The notes beneath the pieces are model-generated. The model saw only the letters and a list, made by a program, of their open reading frames with translations, was not told where the DNA came from and did no database searches. Shown here piece after piece: positions 11,301-22,988 of a DNA stretch of 64,000 nt. The translations under genes and the position numbers were made by a program. The stretch's first letter is position 1, and the number at the start of each line of letters is the position of its first letter. The stretch comes from Stomorhina lunata (lineage: Eukaryota > Arthropoda > Insecta > Diptera > Rhiniidae): the NCBI GenBank assembly GCA_933228675.1, contig OW121743.1, positions 12,384,871-12,448,870 on the forward strand. The letters are read 5' to 3'.

Positions 11301-12673
11301 GATATTCAAAAATTATAAAAATTTATTATTTTTGCATTTTTGTTTGACAAAAGTCTTAAAGCAATGATTTACCTGAATGATTCCAATATACCTAGAAATG
11401 GCGGCCTAAGAAGTATTTTATGGGACTGTTATAGTAGGATACCTGAGATAATTACAGAAATTGAGATAAATTGGAAAAGGTAAAAGAAATGCCGGCCTAA
11501 GGGGTACTTTATGGAACTGTTACAGTGGGCTATCTGAGAAAGTTAAACTTACCTTGTCAATACACGATTGTGTAAACCAGCAGGGAAGTAACATCATCAG
11601 GAAAGTTAGCATTATATAGTATAAACGATCTGAAATTAAAATAAAATGAAGAAAATATTTATTTTGATCCGTAACTCAGGAATACCTTATCTCACTGTTA
11701 ATAGCTTTTCATGATCTCAATACTTACACATACCACAATCTATATCATTATTCAAAAAGTCAAAAGAACGCACATAGGACCAATTTATCGTATGCGTTAT
11801 GGCAATACCATTATAGAGATATAACACCAACATCGGTATGGCATAGTATTCCTCAACGTTTGTTACTAAAAACCAGATACGATTCATTAGAATTTGATTA
11901 GCCATTAGTTTGCCTTGAAAAAATGAATGCATATAAAGATTTTCGCGCCCCTTGGCAATCTCCCACTTTAGGGATCTTAAAGAGCTCTGTAATGAACCAA
12001 GAAATTCATCAATTATCTTTACTATAAGGCAATATTCCACGGCCTTCAGTTGTAAGGCCATTGTACAAAATAGGGTTAGAACTTTATCGCGTAAAGACAT
12101 AATATTGGCCACCAAATGATAGTTGATATAGCAGAGAGCAAGGCAACAGGCCAAAGAAATTACACCAAAAAGTAAAAGCATGTGGCGAGAAAAATTTTGA
12201 CGTTTAAGCTGATACATGCCAGAGACATCAACGTCCTGAAACCATTCGTACTCACGAAAATATAACAAAAGATCCTCTTCCATTTGAGCTATTCTTGTGA
12301 GTATCCTGAGATAATATTTCATCTTAAAGATGGCTACCATTTGTGAGATAATTTGCACCATAGCCACCGTAATATTAACGCTGTTACTTAGGACACTGGT
12401 TATGCTATCCAGATCATTGCTATATACCACAAAATCTACTACCACATTATTGACATATACCACCCAAATAACGGTCAGCATCAAAATAATGGTGTATATA
12501 TCATATAAGAATCGTATAAATTTTATAAGTTTCGGTTTCGTTTCTTTACGACGGCTACAACTTAATATGGGCGGAAAATTTATACCCATTATGGTAAAAA
12601 GCCACTGAAATATAAAAGTGGCTTTGAGTAATTTCGATTTTTCTATAATATTTCTTTCAAAGTTGTTGTCCAT
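8400..12673 (-). CDS. Gustatory receptor (insect 7tm_7 family), four exons
   Basis: Predicted seven-transmembrane chemosensory receptor of sensory-neuron membranes; ligand unknown. Exons on the minus strand: 12673-11728 (ATG start, 315 codons), 11629-11553, 8709-8554 and 8486-8400 (TAA). Junctions are phase 1, 0 and 0, each with GT donors (GTAAGT, GTAAGT, GTAATT) and TTTCAG-like acceptors, giving 421 residues, a normal length for the family. Hydrophobic segments lie near residues 52-74, 95-117, 164-184, 198-219, 277-297, 317-335 and 392-408. Exon 2 encodes the PCWFTQSCID segment. Exon 3 carries SLQLMHQ...GFFNINLKYFG. Exon 4 has the signature TYVAILIQF (400-408). The last two exons are separated from the first two by a 2.84-kb intron filled with satellite. 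I cannot assign a Drosophila orthologue. Exon boundaries rest on splice consensus and family motifs, not transcripts. Confidence 0.9.
8755..8850 (+). repeat. GATATCGATCGAAA-family dispersed repeat (type 1) in receptor intron
   Basis: Contains GGGGCCAAATCG, GCATTCGATATCGATCGAAA and then ATGTAAGATATTTCAG..CATACTTTTAGGAT. It matches 25428-25530 closely. It faces the minus-oriented copy at 8240-8305, so the two bracket receptor exons 3 and 4. Confidence 0.75.
8851..9790. other. Intron sequence, no further gene
   Basis: AT-rich intron of the receptor gene. It contains low-copy phrases such as CGAAAACTTCTTAGAA that occur twice near 9030 and 9100. No exon with receptor motifs was found here. Confidence 0.5.
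9790..11345. repeat. ~181-bp tandem repeat inside receptor intron 2
   Basis: About nine diverged units are marked by TTTAGTTTTAGAGATTTTTG. Starts lie near 9828, 10010, 10195, 10362, 10540, 10727, 10908, 11093 and 11275, a spacing of 165-186 bp. Each unit also carries GTCTTAAACCAATTTCGTAA and a CTTTCCATTGATGTATAA phrase. Alternate units share variants (CTTGTTTAG versus CTTATCTTAG), suggesting a dimeric higher-order unit. It lies wholly between exons 2 and 3. Confidence 0.88.
11370..11550. repeat. Two truncated units of the upstream ~180-bp satellite
   Basis: Phrases GGCCTAAG..GTATTTTATGGGACTG near 11400 and GGCCTAAGGGGTACTTTATG near 11497 belong to the satellite at 12870-15520. These units therefore seeded inside the receptor intron, next to exon 2. 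Confidence 0.8.
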
Positions 12674-12869
12674 TTTAAAAATTTCCTAATACTAAAGTCA
12701 AGTTGTGAAAATGATGACATAATTTCTTTATTTTACTATCGAAGATAAAATTTAAGTTTAACAAATTTAATTAATGTCTATAATTTTTCTTGAGATATAA
12801 AACTAAAAGAAATATTTTGAAATAATCTTTGCCAGTGTTACCAGGGTTCCCTTAATATTTCAAGTCATA
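12674..12869. other. 5' flank of the receptor gene
   Basis: Short AT-rich segment between the receptor start codon and the start of the 180-bp satellite. It must include the proximal promoter, but no convincing TATA box or initiator can be singled out. Confidence 0.35.
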
Positions 12870-15520
12870 TTTTCAAAGAAAAATTCAAAAAATGGTCTAG
12901 TTTTTCCAAAAGCTTTAGTAAATTACAAGTGCTGGACTCTAGGTTGGATTTTTTGAGTTACGTGAATAGTGCCAATATGCCACCATGTATAAATGATGGC
13001 CTAAGGGGTACTTTATGGAACTTTTGTAGTGGGATATCACAGATAATTATCGAATTTGAGAAAAAGTGAAAATAGCAAAACTCTATGGACCTCTAAAATG
13101 AAATTTTTGAGGAAATTCTGAAGAAGATTTCTTGGGATACGTAAATACTTCCCTTATACCACTATATAGAAATGGTAGCTTAAGGGGTACTTTATGGAAC
13201 TGTTAAAGTAGGATATCTGGGATAATTACCAAATTTTAGAAAAAGTGGAAAAAGTAAAACTTTAGAAAATTTAAATTTGATTTTTTTTAAGGAAATTCTG
13301 GAGAGGATTTCTTGAGTTACGAAAATGGTTTCAATATACCACCATAAAGAAATGGTAGCCTAAGGGGTACTTTATGGAACTGTAGTAATGGGATATCTCA
13401 GATAATTATCGAATTTGAGAAAAAGTGGAAGAAGTAAAACTCTATATACATATAAAATAAAATTTTTTGAGGAAATTCTGTAAAGGATTTCTTCAGTTAC
13501 ATAAATGGTTTCATTATACTACTATATAGAAATGGTAGCCTAAGGGGTACTTTATGGAACTGTTATAGTGAGATATCTTATTTCATTACCAAATTTGAGA
13601 AAATGCGGAAAAAGTAAAACTTTAGAAAATTTAAATTTAATTTTTTTTTAAGAAATTATGGAGTAGATTCCTTCAGTTACGTTAATGGTTTCAATATACC
13701 ACCATAAAGAAATGGTAGCCTAAGGGGTACTTTATGGAACCGTTATAGTGGCATAATTGAGATAATTACCGAATTTGAGAAAAGTAGAAAAAGTAAAACC
13801 CTATATACATAAAAAATAATTTTTTTTTAAGAAATTCTGTAGAGGATTTCTTGAGTTATATGAATGGTTCCAATATACCACTATATAGAAGTGGTAGCCT
13901 AGGGGGTACTTTATGGAACTGTTATAGTTTGATATCTGAGATGATTACCGAATTCAAGAAAAAGTGGAAAGAGTAAAACTCTACATACATATAAAATGAT
14001 TTTTTTAAAGAAATTCTAGAGTAGATTTCTTCAGTTACGTTAATGGTTCTAATATAATACTATATAGAAGTGGTAGCCTAAGGGGTACTTTATGGAACCG
14101 TTATAGTGGCATAATTGAGATAATTACCGATTTTGAGAAAAAGTAGAAAAAGTAAAACCCTATATACATAAAAAATAATTTTTTTTTAGGAAATTCTGTA
14201 GAGGATTTCTTGAGTTACGTGAATTGTTCCAATATACCACTTTATAGAAATGGTAGCCTATGGGGTACTTTATGGAACTGTTATAGTAGGATATCTTAGA
14301 TAATTACTGAATTCAAGAAAAAGTGGAAAAAGTAAAACTCTACATACATATAAAATGATTTTTTTAAAGAAATTCTAGAGTAGATATCTTCAGTTACGTT
14401 AATGGTTCCAATATAATACTATATAGAAATGGTGGCCTAAGGGGTACTTTATGGAACCGTTATAGTGGCATATCTGATATAATTACCGAATTTGAGAAAA
14501 AGTCGAAAAAACAAAACTCTATAGACATATAAAATGAAATTTTTGAGAATATTCTAAAAAAGATTTCTTGGGTTACGTAAATACTTCCATTATACCACAA
14601 TATAGAAATGGTAGCTTAAGGGGTACTTTATGGAACTGGTATAGTAGGATATCTGGGGTAATTACCAAATTTAAGAAAAAGCGGAAAAAGTAAAACTTTA
14701 GAAAATTTAAATTTAATTTTTTTTAAAGAAATTATGGAGTAGATTCCTTCAGTTACGTTAATGGTTTCAATATAATACTATATAGAAATGGTAGCCTAAG
14801 GGGTACTTTATGGAACTGTTATAATGGGATATCTCAAATAATTACCGAATTTGAGTAAAAGTGGAAAAAGCAAAACTCTAAAGATATATATAAACTTTTT
14901 TTTGACGAAATTCTGTAGAGGATTTCTTGAGTTACATAAATGGTTCCAATATAATACTATATAGAAATGGTAGCCTAAGGGGTACTTTATGGAACTGTTA
15001 TAGTTTTATATCTGAGATGATTATCGAATTTGAGAAAAAGTCGAAAAAACAAAACTCTATAGACATATAAAATGAAATTTTTGAGAATATTCTGAAGAAG
15101 ATTTCTTGGGTTACGTAAATACTTCCATTATACCACTTTATATAAATGGTAGCGTAAGGGGTACTTTATGAACTTCTATAGTAGGATATCTGAGCTAATT
15201 ACCAAATTTGAGAAAAAGCGGAAAAAGTAAAACTTTAGAAAATTTAAATTAGATTTTTTTTTAAGGAAATTCTGGAGTGGATTTCTTGAGTAACGTTAAT
15301 GGTTCCAATATAATACTATATAGAAATGGTAGCCTAAGGGGTACTTTATGGAACCGTTATAGTGGCATAATTGAGATAATTACCGAATTTGAGAAAAGTA
15401 GAAAAAGTAAAACCCTATATACATAAAAAATAATTTTTTTTTAGGAAATTCTGTAGAGGATTTCTTGAGTTACATGAATGGTTCCAATATTCCACTATAT
15501 AGAAATGGTAGCCTAAGTTG
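12870..15520. repeat. ~180-bp satellite, about 14 units
   Basis: Head-to-tail units carry CTAAGGGGTACTTTATGGAA, with starts near 13002, 13179, 13360, 13541, 13720 and so on to about 15335. Each unit holds GAGATAATTACCGAATTTGA, an AGTAAAAC box and GATTTCTTGAGTTACG. Two subtypes alternate irregularly: one with TTTAGAAAATTTAAATT, one with CTATATACATATAAAAT. The last unit is cut at about 15516. No coding potential. Confidence 0.93.
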
Positions 15521-16962
15521 TGTTTTGAAAGTGGGCGAAATTGGCTCACTTTTAGTAAGAGCTCCCATATAACTCCCATATATTTGAACATAGCTTTCAT
15601 ATAAAAACCACTCCCGGAAACCACTAAAATGTCACAAAGGCCAGTTAAAAGCTATTAAATTATAAACTATGACAGCTATGGTGACTAAATTTTGAAAAAA
15701 ATAAGCTTTATATAAATACCAGCCAGTGTATATAGAATTTTGTGAGAATCGGTCAAAAATGACCGAAACACGTAATGACCGAAAAAGCAATAATCCAAAG
15801 ATCTGGTGAATATGGGTGTGGCAGTAAAGCTCACTCAAGCTGTAAAAGTTTTCGGCGAGTGACCAAACCTGTATGAAGTCTCGCATAATCTACCCGAGTC
15901 GTGACATTGAATATGGGAATCATGGCGAACCCTGATATTGATCTTTAAGGTTAAATTCAGAGTTTTTCGGTTGTAAAAAACTATTGAATTCTATCAATTT
16001 AACCATTCACTTAACTCACTTGTTGTTATAAGCCGATTTTTATCAACTAAAACCTTTATTGAGTCTTCATCAAGAAATATCAAGAGCCACAACGGCAACA
16101 CTTTTCCGATAGGTAAGGAATGAAGGTAGATAGGAATGAAGGTTGAGCGACCGCTATGAAAAAATGGTTATTGAGCGGTAGTTTTTGGGGTTTGGCAGCG
16201 TCTCCATTATTTGTTTCCGACTTAGTGTAAAAGCGGTATACACTGTTTTTTATGGAGTTTTCAAAACGACCATACGGTAAGTCAATGTATGGAATGCCTA
16301 ATGTTACGGAGTTTTAATTTTCACTTAAATCTCTTTAGTTTTGCTTCATGTGAAGACAATATGGGTAAAATTTTGAATCCATAAAGCAATTTATTCTTGT
16401 CAAATTTAATTACATATTTACACTTTGACACTCAAATTACACAGTTTGAGTTATCACCATTTGTCTTAATTAAAAAAAAAAAAAAACAAGTGTAAGTTTG
16501 AAATATGAATTTTGATTATTGAAATGGAATATAAAGTAATAAAACAGAATGACTCCATTGTGTGTTAGTTTTAATAATTATTAGATATGGAAAAAATTTT
16601 AGGACATTGTGGGTCATTATTTGTGTTCTTGCGTCATTAAGGAGATATTGTTAGACATACACAGACAAATATTATTTTTTGTCTTAAATTACATCATTGA
16701 TGATAACCTCATATACATAATTTTAACTTTGCTAGTATCCATTTTCCATTAAAATCATCTAAGATATGCTTTTCTCGTTATAGATTTGAAGAGCAACATT
16801 GACTTATATTATTTGTTTTCATACTATGAAATCTTGCTAATAGCAAAGACTTGATAAAATAAAGATTATACACATCCATACATTGATTTGCCGCTTGGTC
16901 GTTTTGAAAAGTCCCATAAAAAAAGAGAATATAAAGCTTTTACTCTAATTCGGAAACAACGA
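15521..16962. other. Intergenic; unclassified sequence, no supported gene
   Basis: An 84-codon minus frame at 15632-15886 has no recognisable domain. The stretch 15780-15950 is less AT-rich (GGTGAATATGGGTGTGG, CTACCCGAGTCGTGAC) and may be a decayed mobile element, but I cannot name it. The remainder is AT-rich and featureless. Confidence 0.4.
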
Positions 16963-17640
16963 AAGGGTATTATAAGTTTGTGCTGATGTATGTAACGCAT
17001 AGAAATATTTGTCTTAGACCCATCTTTTAGTATACCAATAGACTTAGAATCACTTTCTGAGTCGATTTAGCGATGTCAGTCCGTCTGGACGGCTGGCTGG
17101 ACCCCCATGTAAACCATGTAATCAAACTACAGGCTGCAATTCTAAAGATAATTTGATAAAAGTTGGTACAGATCCTTTCTTTTTTTTGATAGTGGGAATA
17201 TTGAAATTCGTCAAAATCGGTCTGTTATTTGTGGTACCTCCCAAAGGTCCCACTTTCCGGAATTGATATTTTGGCCACAAATATCAATATTTTTTCATGA
17301 AATCCAAAACAAATACTGCTTATCTAAACCAAAATCGCTGAACCAAATTTCATTGAAATCGGTAAACATTTGACCATAGCTCCCCATACAAACTCTTCTG
17401 TCAAAACGCACGAAATAAGACAAAAATCACTAAAACGCTCGTAAATGAATAAGTTAATGAGAATTTAGACTTTATTTTTTGCATAAATAATTTTTGTAAA
17501 AACTGTGATTAATTTGCTAAATTTAGAGATAATCGTCCACATTTGACCCTAGCTCTTATACAAGTCCAAATGACGGAATCAGCATAAATATAGCCTTAAT
17601 ATATAAGTTTTGAAAAAATATTTGTTATAATTTAAGATGA
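16963..17640 (+). repeat. TATACCC-type dispersed repeat, left-truncated copy
   Basis: Starts at GAAAGGGTATTATAAGTTTG. It runs in parallel with 20263-21260: same CCCATCTTTTAGTATACCAA, GAGTCGATTTAGCGATGTCA, CTGGACCCCCATGTAAA and ATAATCGTCCACATTTGACC blocks. Translated frames show nothing. The repeat is classed by its internal matches only. Confidence 0.75.
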
Positions 17641-17810
17641 ATAATGTTAATATTTTTTTGTCTTTCTTTTCAGGTAAATACAATTTTCTGAAATCTGTTT
17701 AAATGGATAAGAAAAGTAAATTTTGGAACACAGCAGAAATTTAGATTAAATACTTATTATAAGAAAAACTTTTGATAAGATCCTGTTAATCATTTCGACT
17801 AAGTTTAGTT

Positions 17811-17873
17811 TTTTATTTGATCAAAATCAGAGGACAAATAATCGCATTCGTTAACGTTCGAAATGTAAGATAT
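17811..17873 (+). repeat. Diverged GATATCGATCGAAA-family fragment at the edge of the CAGACAGAGA array
   Basis: ATCGCATTCGTTAACGTTCG followed by AAATGTAAGATATTTA parallels the core of the copies at 8755 and 25428. The (CAGACAGAGA)n array starts exactly where those copies read CAGAAACATTTG, so the array may have grown from this CAGAAAC/CAGAGAC point. Confidence 0.6.
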
Positions 17874-19942
17874 TTATACAGAGACAGACAGAGACAGACA
17901 GAAACAGACAGAGACAGACAGAGACAGAAAGAGACAGACAGAGGCAGACAGAGACAGACAGAGACAGACAGACAGACAGACAGACAGAGACAGACAGAGA
18001 CAGACAGAGGCAGACAGAGACAGACAGAGACAGACAGAGACAGACAGAGACAGACAGAGACAGACAGAGACAGACAGAGACAGACAGAGACAGACAGAAA
18101 CAGACAGAGACAGACAGAGACAGACAGAGGCAGACAGAGGCAGACAGAGACAGACAGAGACATACAGAGACAGACAGAGACAGACAGAAACAGACAGAGA
18201 CAGACAGAGACAGACAGAGACAGACAGAGACAGACAGAGGCAGACAGAGACAGACAGAGACATACAGAGACAGACAGAGACAGACAGAAACAGACAGAGA
18301 CAGACAGAGACAGACAGAGACAGACAGAGACAGACAGAGGCAGACAGAGACAGACAGAGACAGACAGACAGACAGAGACAGACAGAGACAGACAGAGGCA
18401 GACAGAGACAGACAGAGACAGACAGAGGCAGACAGAGGCAGACAGAGACAGACAGAGGCAGACAAAGACAGACAGAGACAGACAGAGACAGACAGAGACA
18501 GACAGAGACAGACAGAAACAGACAGAGACAGACAGAGACAGACAGAGACAGACAGAGGCAGACAGAGGCAGACAGAGACAGACAGAGACATACAGAGACA
18601 GACAGAGACAGACAGAAACAGACAGAGACAGACAGAGACAGACAGAGACAGACAGAGACAGACAGAGGCAGACAGAGACAGACAGAGACAGACAGACAGA
18701 CAGAGACAGACAGAGACAGACAGAGGCAGACAGAGACAGACAGAGACAGACAGAGGCAGACAGAGGCAGACAGAGACAGACAGAGGCAGACAAAGACAGA
18801 CAGAGACATACAGAGACAGACAGAGACAGACAGAGACAGACAGAGGCAGACAGAGACAGACAGAGACAGACAGAGACAGACAGAGACAGACAGAGACAGA
18901 CAGAGACAGACAGAGACAGACAGAGACAGACAGAGACAGACAGAGACAGACAGAGACAGACAGAGACAGACAGAGACAGACAGAGACAGACAGAGACAGA
19001 CAGAGACAGACAGAGACAGACAGAGACAGACAGAGACAGACAGAGACAGACAGAGACAGACAGAGACAGACAGAGACAGACAGAGGCAGAGAGAGGCAGG
19101 CAGAGACAGACAGAGACAAACAGAGACAGACAGAGACAGACAGAGACAGACAGAGGCAGATAGAGACAGACAGAGACAGACAGAGACAGACAGAGACAGA
19201 CAGAGACAGACAGAGACAGACAGAGACAGACAGAGACAGACAGAGACAGACAGAGACAGACAGAGACAGACAGAGACAGACAGAGACAGACAGAGACAGA
19301 CAGAGACAGACAGAGACAGACAGAGACAGACAGAGACAGACAGAGACAGACAGAGACAGACAGAGACAGACAGAGACAGACAGAGACAGACAGAGACAGA
19401 CAGAGACAGACAGAGACAGACAGAGACAGACAGAGACAGACAGAGACAGACAGAGACAGACAGAGACAGACAGAGACAGACAGAGACAGACAGAGTCAGA
19501 CAGAGACAGACAGAGACAGACAGAGACAGACAGAGGCAGACAGAGACAGACAGACAGAGACAAACAGAGACAGACAGACAGAGACAGACAGAGACAGACA
19601 GAGACAGACAGAGGCAGACAGAGACAGATAGAGACAGACAGAGACAGACAGAGGCAGACAGAGACAGACAGAGACAGACAGAGACAGACAGAGACAGACA
19701 GAGGCAGACAGAGACAGACAGAGACAGACAGACAGAGACAGACAGAAATAGACAGAGACAGATAGAGACAGACAGAGACAGACAGAGACAGGCAGAGACA
19801 GACAGAGACAGACAGAGACAGACAGAGACAGACATAGACAGACATAGACAGTCATAGACAGACATAGACAGACAGACAGAGACAGATATAGACAGACATA
19901 GACAGACATAGACAGATATAGACAGACATAGACAGACAGATT
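17871..19942. repeat. (CAGACAGAGA)n satellite, 2.07 kb
   Basis: 10-bp unit CAGACAGAGA with CAGAGG, CAGAAA, CATAGA and pure CAGA variants. The + strand is almost free of T, so nearly all frames stay open; the long Arg/Gln/Thr/Glu/Asp and Ser/Val/Cys/Leu frames are by-products. Variant strings recur in blocks (GGCAGACAAAGACAG near 18457 and again about 328 bp later), showing higher-order duplication. The stretch 18830-19490 is the most uniform. Confidence 0.97.
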
Positions 19943-20247
19943 GTCATCGTTTCAGAATTTCATAACAATTCACAATATATCTATGGCTTGGTGCTAAAAG
20001 GGTCATTGTCAATAAAAATTGTTTTGAGAAAATTTGATTTCAAGTTTTTATTTTCCATATAAATTCATAGTAAAAATTCCCAGAAAACCACCTATAAATC
20101 TGTTCTAAGTTAAGTTAAAGATTAGCTGTTAGAGCCAAATAAAAGAGGGAAGGGAATCTAATGAAATGATTAACTAAAAGCAGCATAAAATTGACATGGG
20201 CCCTTTTACCTCTAATCCACAGATATATCCCTTTTGTTTTTATACCC
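19943..20247. other. Intergenic, nothing seen
   Basis: Short AT-rich stretch between the CAGACAGAGA array and the next dispersed repeat. No open frame or motif of note. Confidence 0.5.
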
Positions 20248-22524
20248 TTCACCGCCATAGGTGGAAAGGGTATTATAAGTTTGTGCTGATGTATTTAACG
20301 CATAGAAATATTTGTCTTAGACCCATCTTTTAGTATACCAATAGACTTAGAATCACTTTCTGAGTCGATTTAGCGATGTCAGTCCTTCTGGACGGCTGGA
20401 CCCCCATGTAAATCATGTAATCAAACTACAGGTCGCAATTCTAAAGATAATTTGATGAAATTTGGCACAAATAATTTTTTTGATAGTGGGACCATGGCTA
20501 TTGAAGTTCGTCAAAATCGGTGAATTATTTATGGTACCTCCCATAGGTATCACTTCCCGGAATTTATATATTGGCCGCAAAAATCAGTATTTTTTTTGGA
20601 ATTTAAAACAAATACTGCCTATCTATCGCTGTACAAAATTTCGTAGAAATCGTTCCACATTAGACCCATCTTTTAGTATACCAATAGGTTTAGAATCAAT
20701 CTTCTAAGTCGATTTAGGGATGTCAGTCCGTTCGTCTGGCTGGACCCCCATGTAAATCATGTAATCAAACTACAGGTCGCAATTCTAAAGATAATTTGAT
20801 GAAATTTGGCACAAATAATTTTTTTGATATTGGGACCATGGCTATTGAAATTCGTCAAAATCGGTCCATTATTTATGGTACCTCCCATAGGTACCACTTC
20901 CCGGAATTTATATATTGGCCACAAATATCAATATTTTTTCATAAAATTTAAAACAAATACTGCCTATCTAGCGCTGTACAAAATTTCGTTGAAATCGGTC
21001 CACATTTGACCATAGCATCCATGCAAAATTATATGTCAAAACGCACTAAATGGGAGAAAAATCACTAAAACGCTCTTAAAGCTGAAGATAATGAGAATCT
21101 TAAGTTTATTTTTTGCAAACATAATTTTTGTTACAACTGTTACCATTTTGGCAAATTTCGAGATAATCGGTCCACATATGACCCTAGCTCTCATACAAGT
21201 TCAAATGACGGAAACAGCTTAAATATATAAGTTTTGAGAAAATGTTTGTGTGATGGCAAAATTTAGCTATTATTTGTCTTTTATACAGAAAAAGAACACC
21301 TTTGACCTTAGGTTAGGTTAGGTTAGGCAGGCAGCCGATGTAGGTCAGCGTCACTTGGGTCCAAAAAGCGGTCTCTTTGTGTTACCTGCAAGGGATAGAC
21401 TGGAAGAAAAGAACAAAGGTAATTACTCCAGGCTATCAGTGAGAGGCTGATCAAGCCATCCTGAAGCCCTGATAAATGAGTCTATTTTACGAATGTCAAT
21501 ACTCGCTAGATCCGATAAATCATGCAGAAAAGGTGCCCCCAAATTGAGAGCCCTAGGGGTCGAGAGGGCGGGTCAGTGACAGAGAAGATGAGTCACTGTC
21601 TCCTCCTCTTCTATGTTGTGACAGCTGCGCCAGTAGTCTTAAAATTGAAGATTAAGTCTTCTGGCATGAATCCCAAAAACGCAGTGCCCTGTTAGGGTCG
21701 AGATAAGATTGCGAAGTCTATGACGGGGTAGAGTTACCAAGATATTTGAACGTTTAGTGTTGTAGGTGGGCCATGTTTGCCTAGATATGGAGCAGTTCGT
21801 TACCGAAGACCACTCGTTTTGCGCTGACGCATAAAGTGATTGCCTAATTATTGATTTGCAGGCGGATAGCGGTAAGCCCGTAAATTGGTCGATGCTATTC
21901 TGACTCAGGAGAGCACCGGATTTAGCAAGTTTATCCGCGGTGGAGTTACCAGGTATGTTGTTGTGCCCGGGTACCCATAAGAGTTCGATCTTGCAATGTC
22001 TTAGATAGGGATTTTATTGCAGCCTGACTGTCGATACAAAAGCGAGTATCCCTGTCATATACTCTGTGGTATTTCAACCATTTGACTGCTTTGTGGATAG
22101 CCGATATCTCGGATTGTAGGACACTGCATTGATCAGGGAGCCTAAAGCAGATTTCCTTCCCAAGCAATGGGATTTGACTTCGATCCATCAGTCTAGACAG
22201 CCATCATGTAAGGATTTGTCCAAGATAGGAAGTCTATATGTTCAGGGATGTTAGTGATTTTGCCCAAGATGGTGGAATGCCCGATTTGTGAATGGGACCA
22301 GGTTCCAATTGTGCTGAGACGGACAGCCGAGTTAAGAGCAATTTGCATTGCCATTAGTTCAGCTGGGAGCCAGTTTAGCATGGTGAAGAGTGCCTTAGAT
22401 GGAGTAGTTCTTAAAGCATCGGTAATCATTAGAGCGGCAGATCTCAAGATTTTGTTGACCTTAGTGGTGAAGGGTATCGTATGGTCGGGCTTGACCGACT
22501 ATAGCACTTTCTTACTTGTTTGAG
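20248..22524 (+). mobile_element. Composite TATACCC-type repeat containing a LINE fragment
   Basis: Left end is TTTTTATACCCTTCACC, followed by GGTGGAAAGGGTATTATAAG; the right end is GTGAAGGGTATCGTATGGTC ... TTACTTGTTT. The same pair of ends bounds 28088-30677. The left half contains a local tandem duplication (blocks at about 20310-20655 and 20660-21000, period near 347 bp). The right half is occupied by the minus-strand LINE relic at 21310-22447. Non-coding apart from that relic; superfamily unknown. Confidence 0.65.
21310..22447 (-). pseudogene. Non-LTR retrotransposon 3' relic with RNase H domain
   Basis: Decayed C-terminal half of a LINE polyprotein, read on the minus strand. 22447-22193 resembles the end of a reverse transcriptase (RSAALMITDALRTTPSKALF). 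RNase H follows: TDGSK with a TAG stop two codons upstream of its Asp (near 22190), LQSEISAI, CIDSQAAIKSL, then WVPGHNNIPGNSTADKLA in another frame. Downstream is the Cys/His region EETVTHLLCHCPALS. The tail on this strand is CCTAACC repeats (four TTAGG on the + strand, 21310-21329). At least one stop and two frameshifts make it dead. RNase H plus a C-terminal Cys/His motif fits I/LOA/R1-type LINEs; exact clade not determined. Confidence 0.88.
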
Positions 22525-22986
22525 CTAATATTAGGGAAGTTACAAACGGAATAACAATCTCAATATAGCCCCCATTCTTTTTAATGGTGGGTTTAACAAG
22601 AAAAATCCAATTGGATCAGCCTTTAAGAAGTTTCAGCTTTTTTGTCTGCCAAAGTTGACTTATTTCTTTGCTATAAATATTAGCAGTGTGCCTGCATACT
22701 CCCGATGTAAAAACACTGTCAGAAATTTTTGAAACTCTTTAGCATGAAACTTGTGTTAATTGAAAGCTTTCAACACTCAAGATGAGACAGAAAAAGTGTG
22801 CGGTTAAAGTAAAAGTTTGTTTTGCGTTTAAATTAAAACAGAATTAATTAGCCAACTTGTAACTTTTGCAACCCCATTTTTTTTTCAAATGAAGTTGAAA
22901 ATCAAAAGTGAAAATGAGCAGAAAAGCTACTAGTGACTGCAACATAAACCCAGAGACCCAGGTAATAAAATACAAGAAATTCTATC
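22525..22986. other. Intergenic, no gene seen
   Basis: Ordinary AT-rich sequence between the composite repeat and the first DD41D transposon. No frame or repeat could be supported. Confidence 0.5.
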
Positions 22987-22988
22987 TA

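Noticed and set aside
12330..12608. 92-codon frame antisense to receptor exon 1
   Set aside because: Shadow of the receptor coding strand with no domain of its own.
15632..15886. 84-codon minus frame
   Set aside because: No family recognised on either strand; perhaps decayed transposon, but evidence is insufficient.
17813..19909. Very long open frames (up to 664 codons) on both strands
   Set aside because: They are translations of the CAGACAGAGA satellite, which lacks stop codons in nearly all frames; no start context, domain or normal amino-acid composition.
21310..21330. Telomeric TTAGG tract
   Set aside because: Only four repeats, attached to the tail of a LINE relic; flies do not use TTAGG telomeres.
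22248..22523. 91-codon plus frame
   Set aside because: Antisense to the reverse-transcriptase end of the LINE relic.
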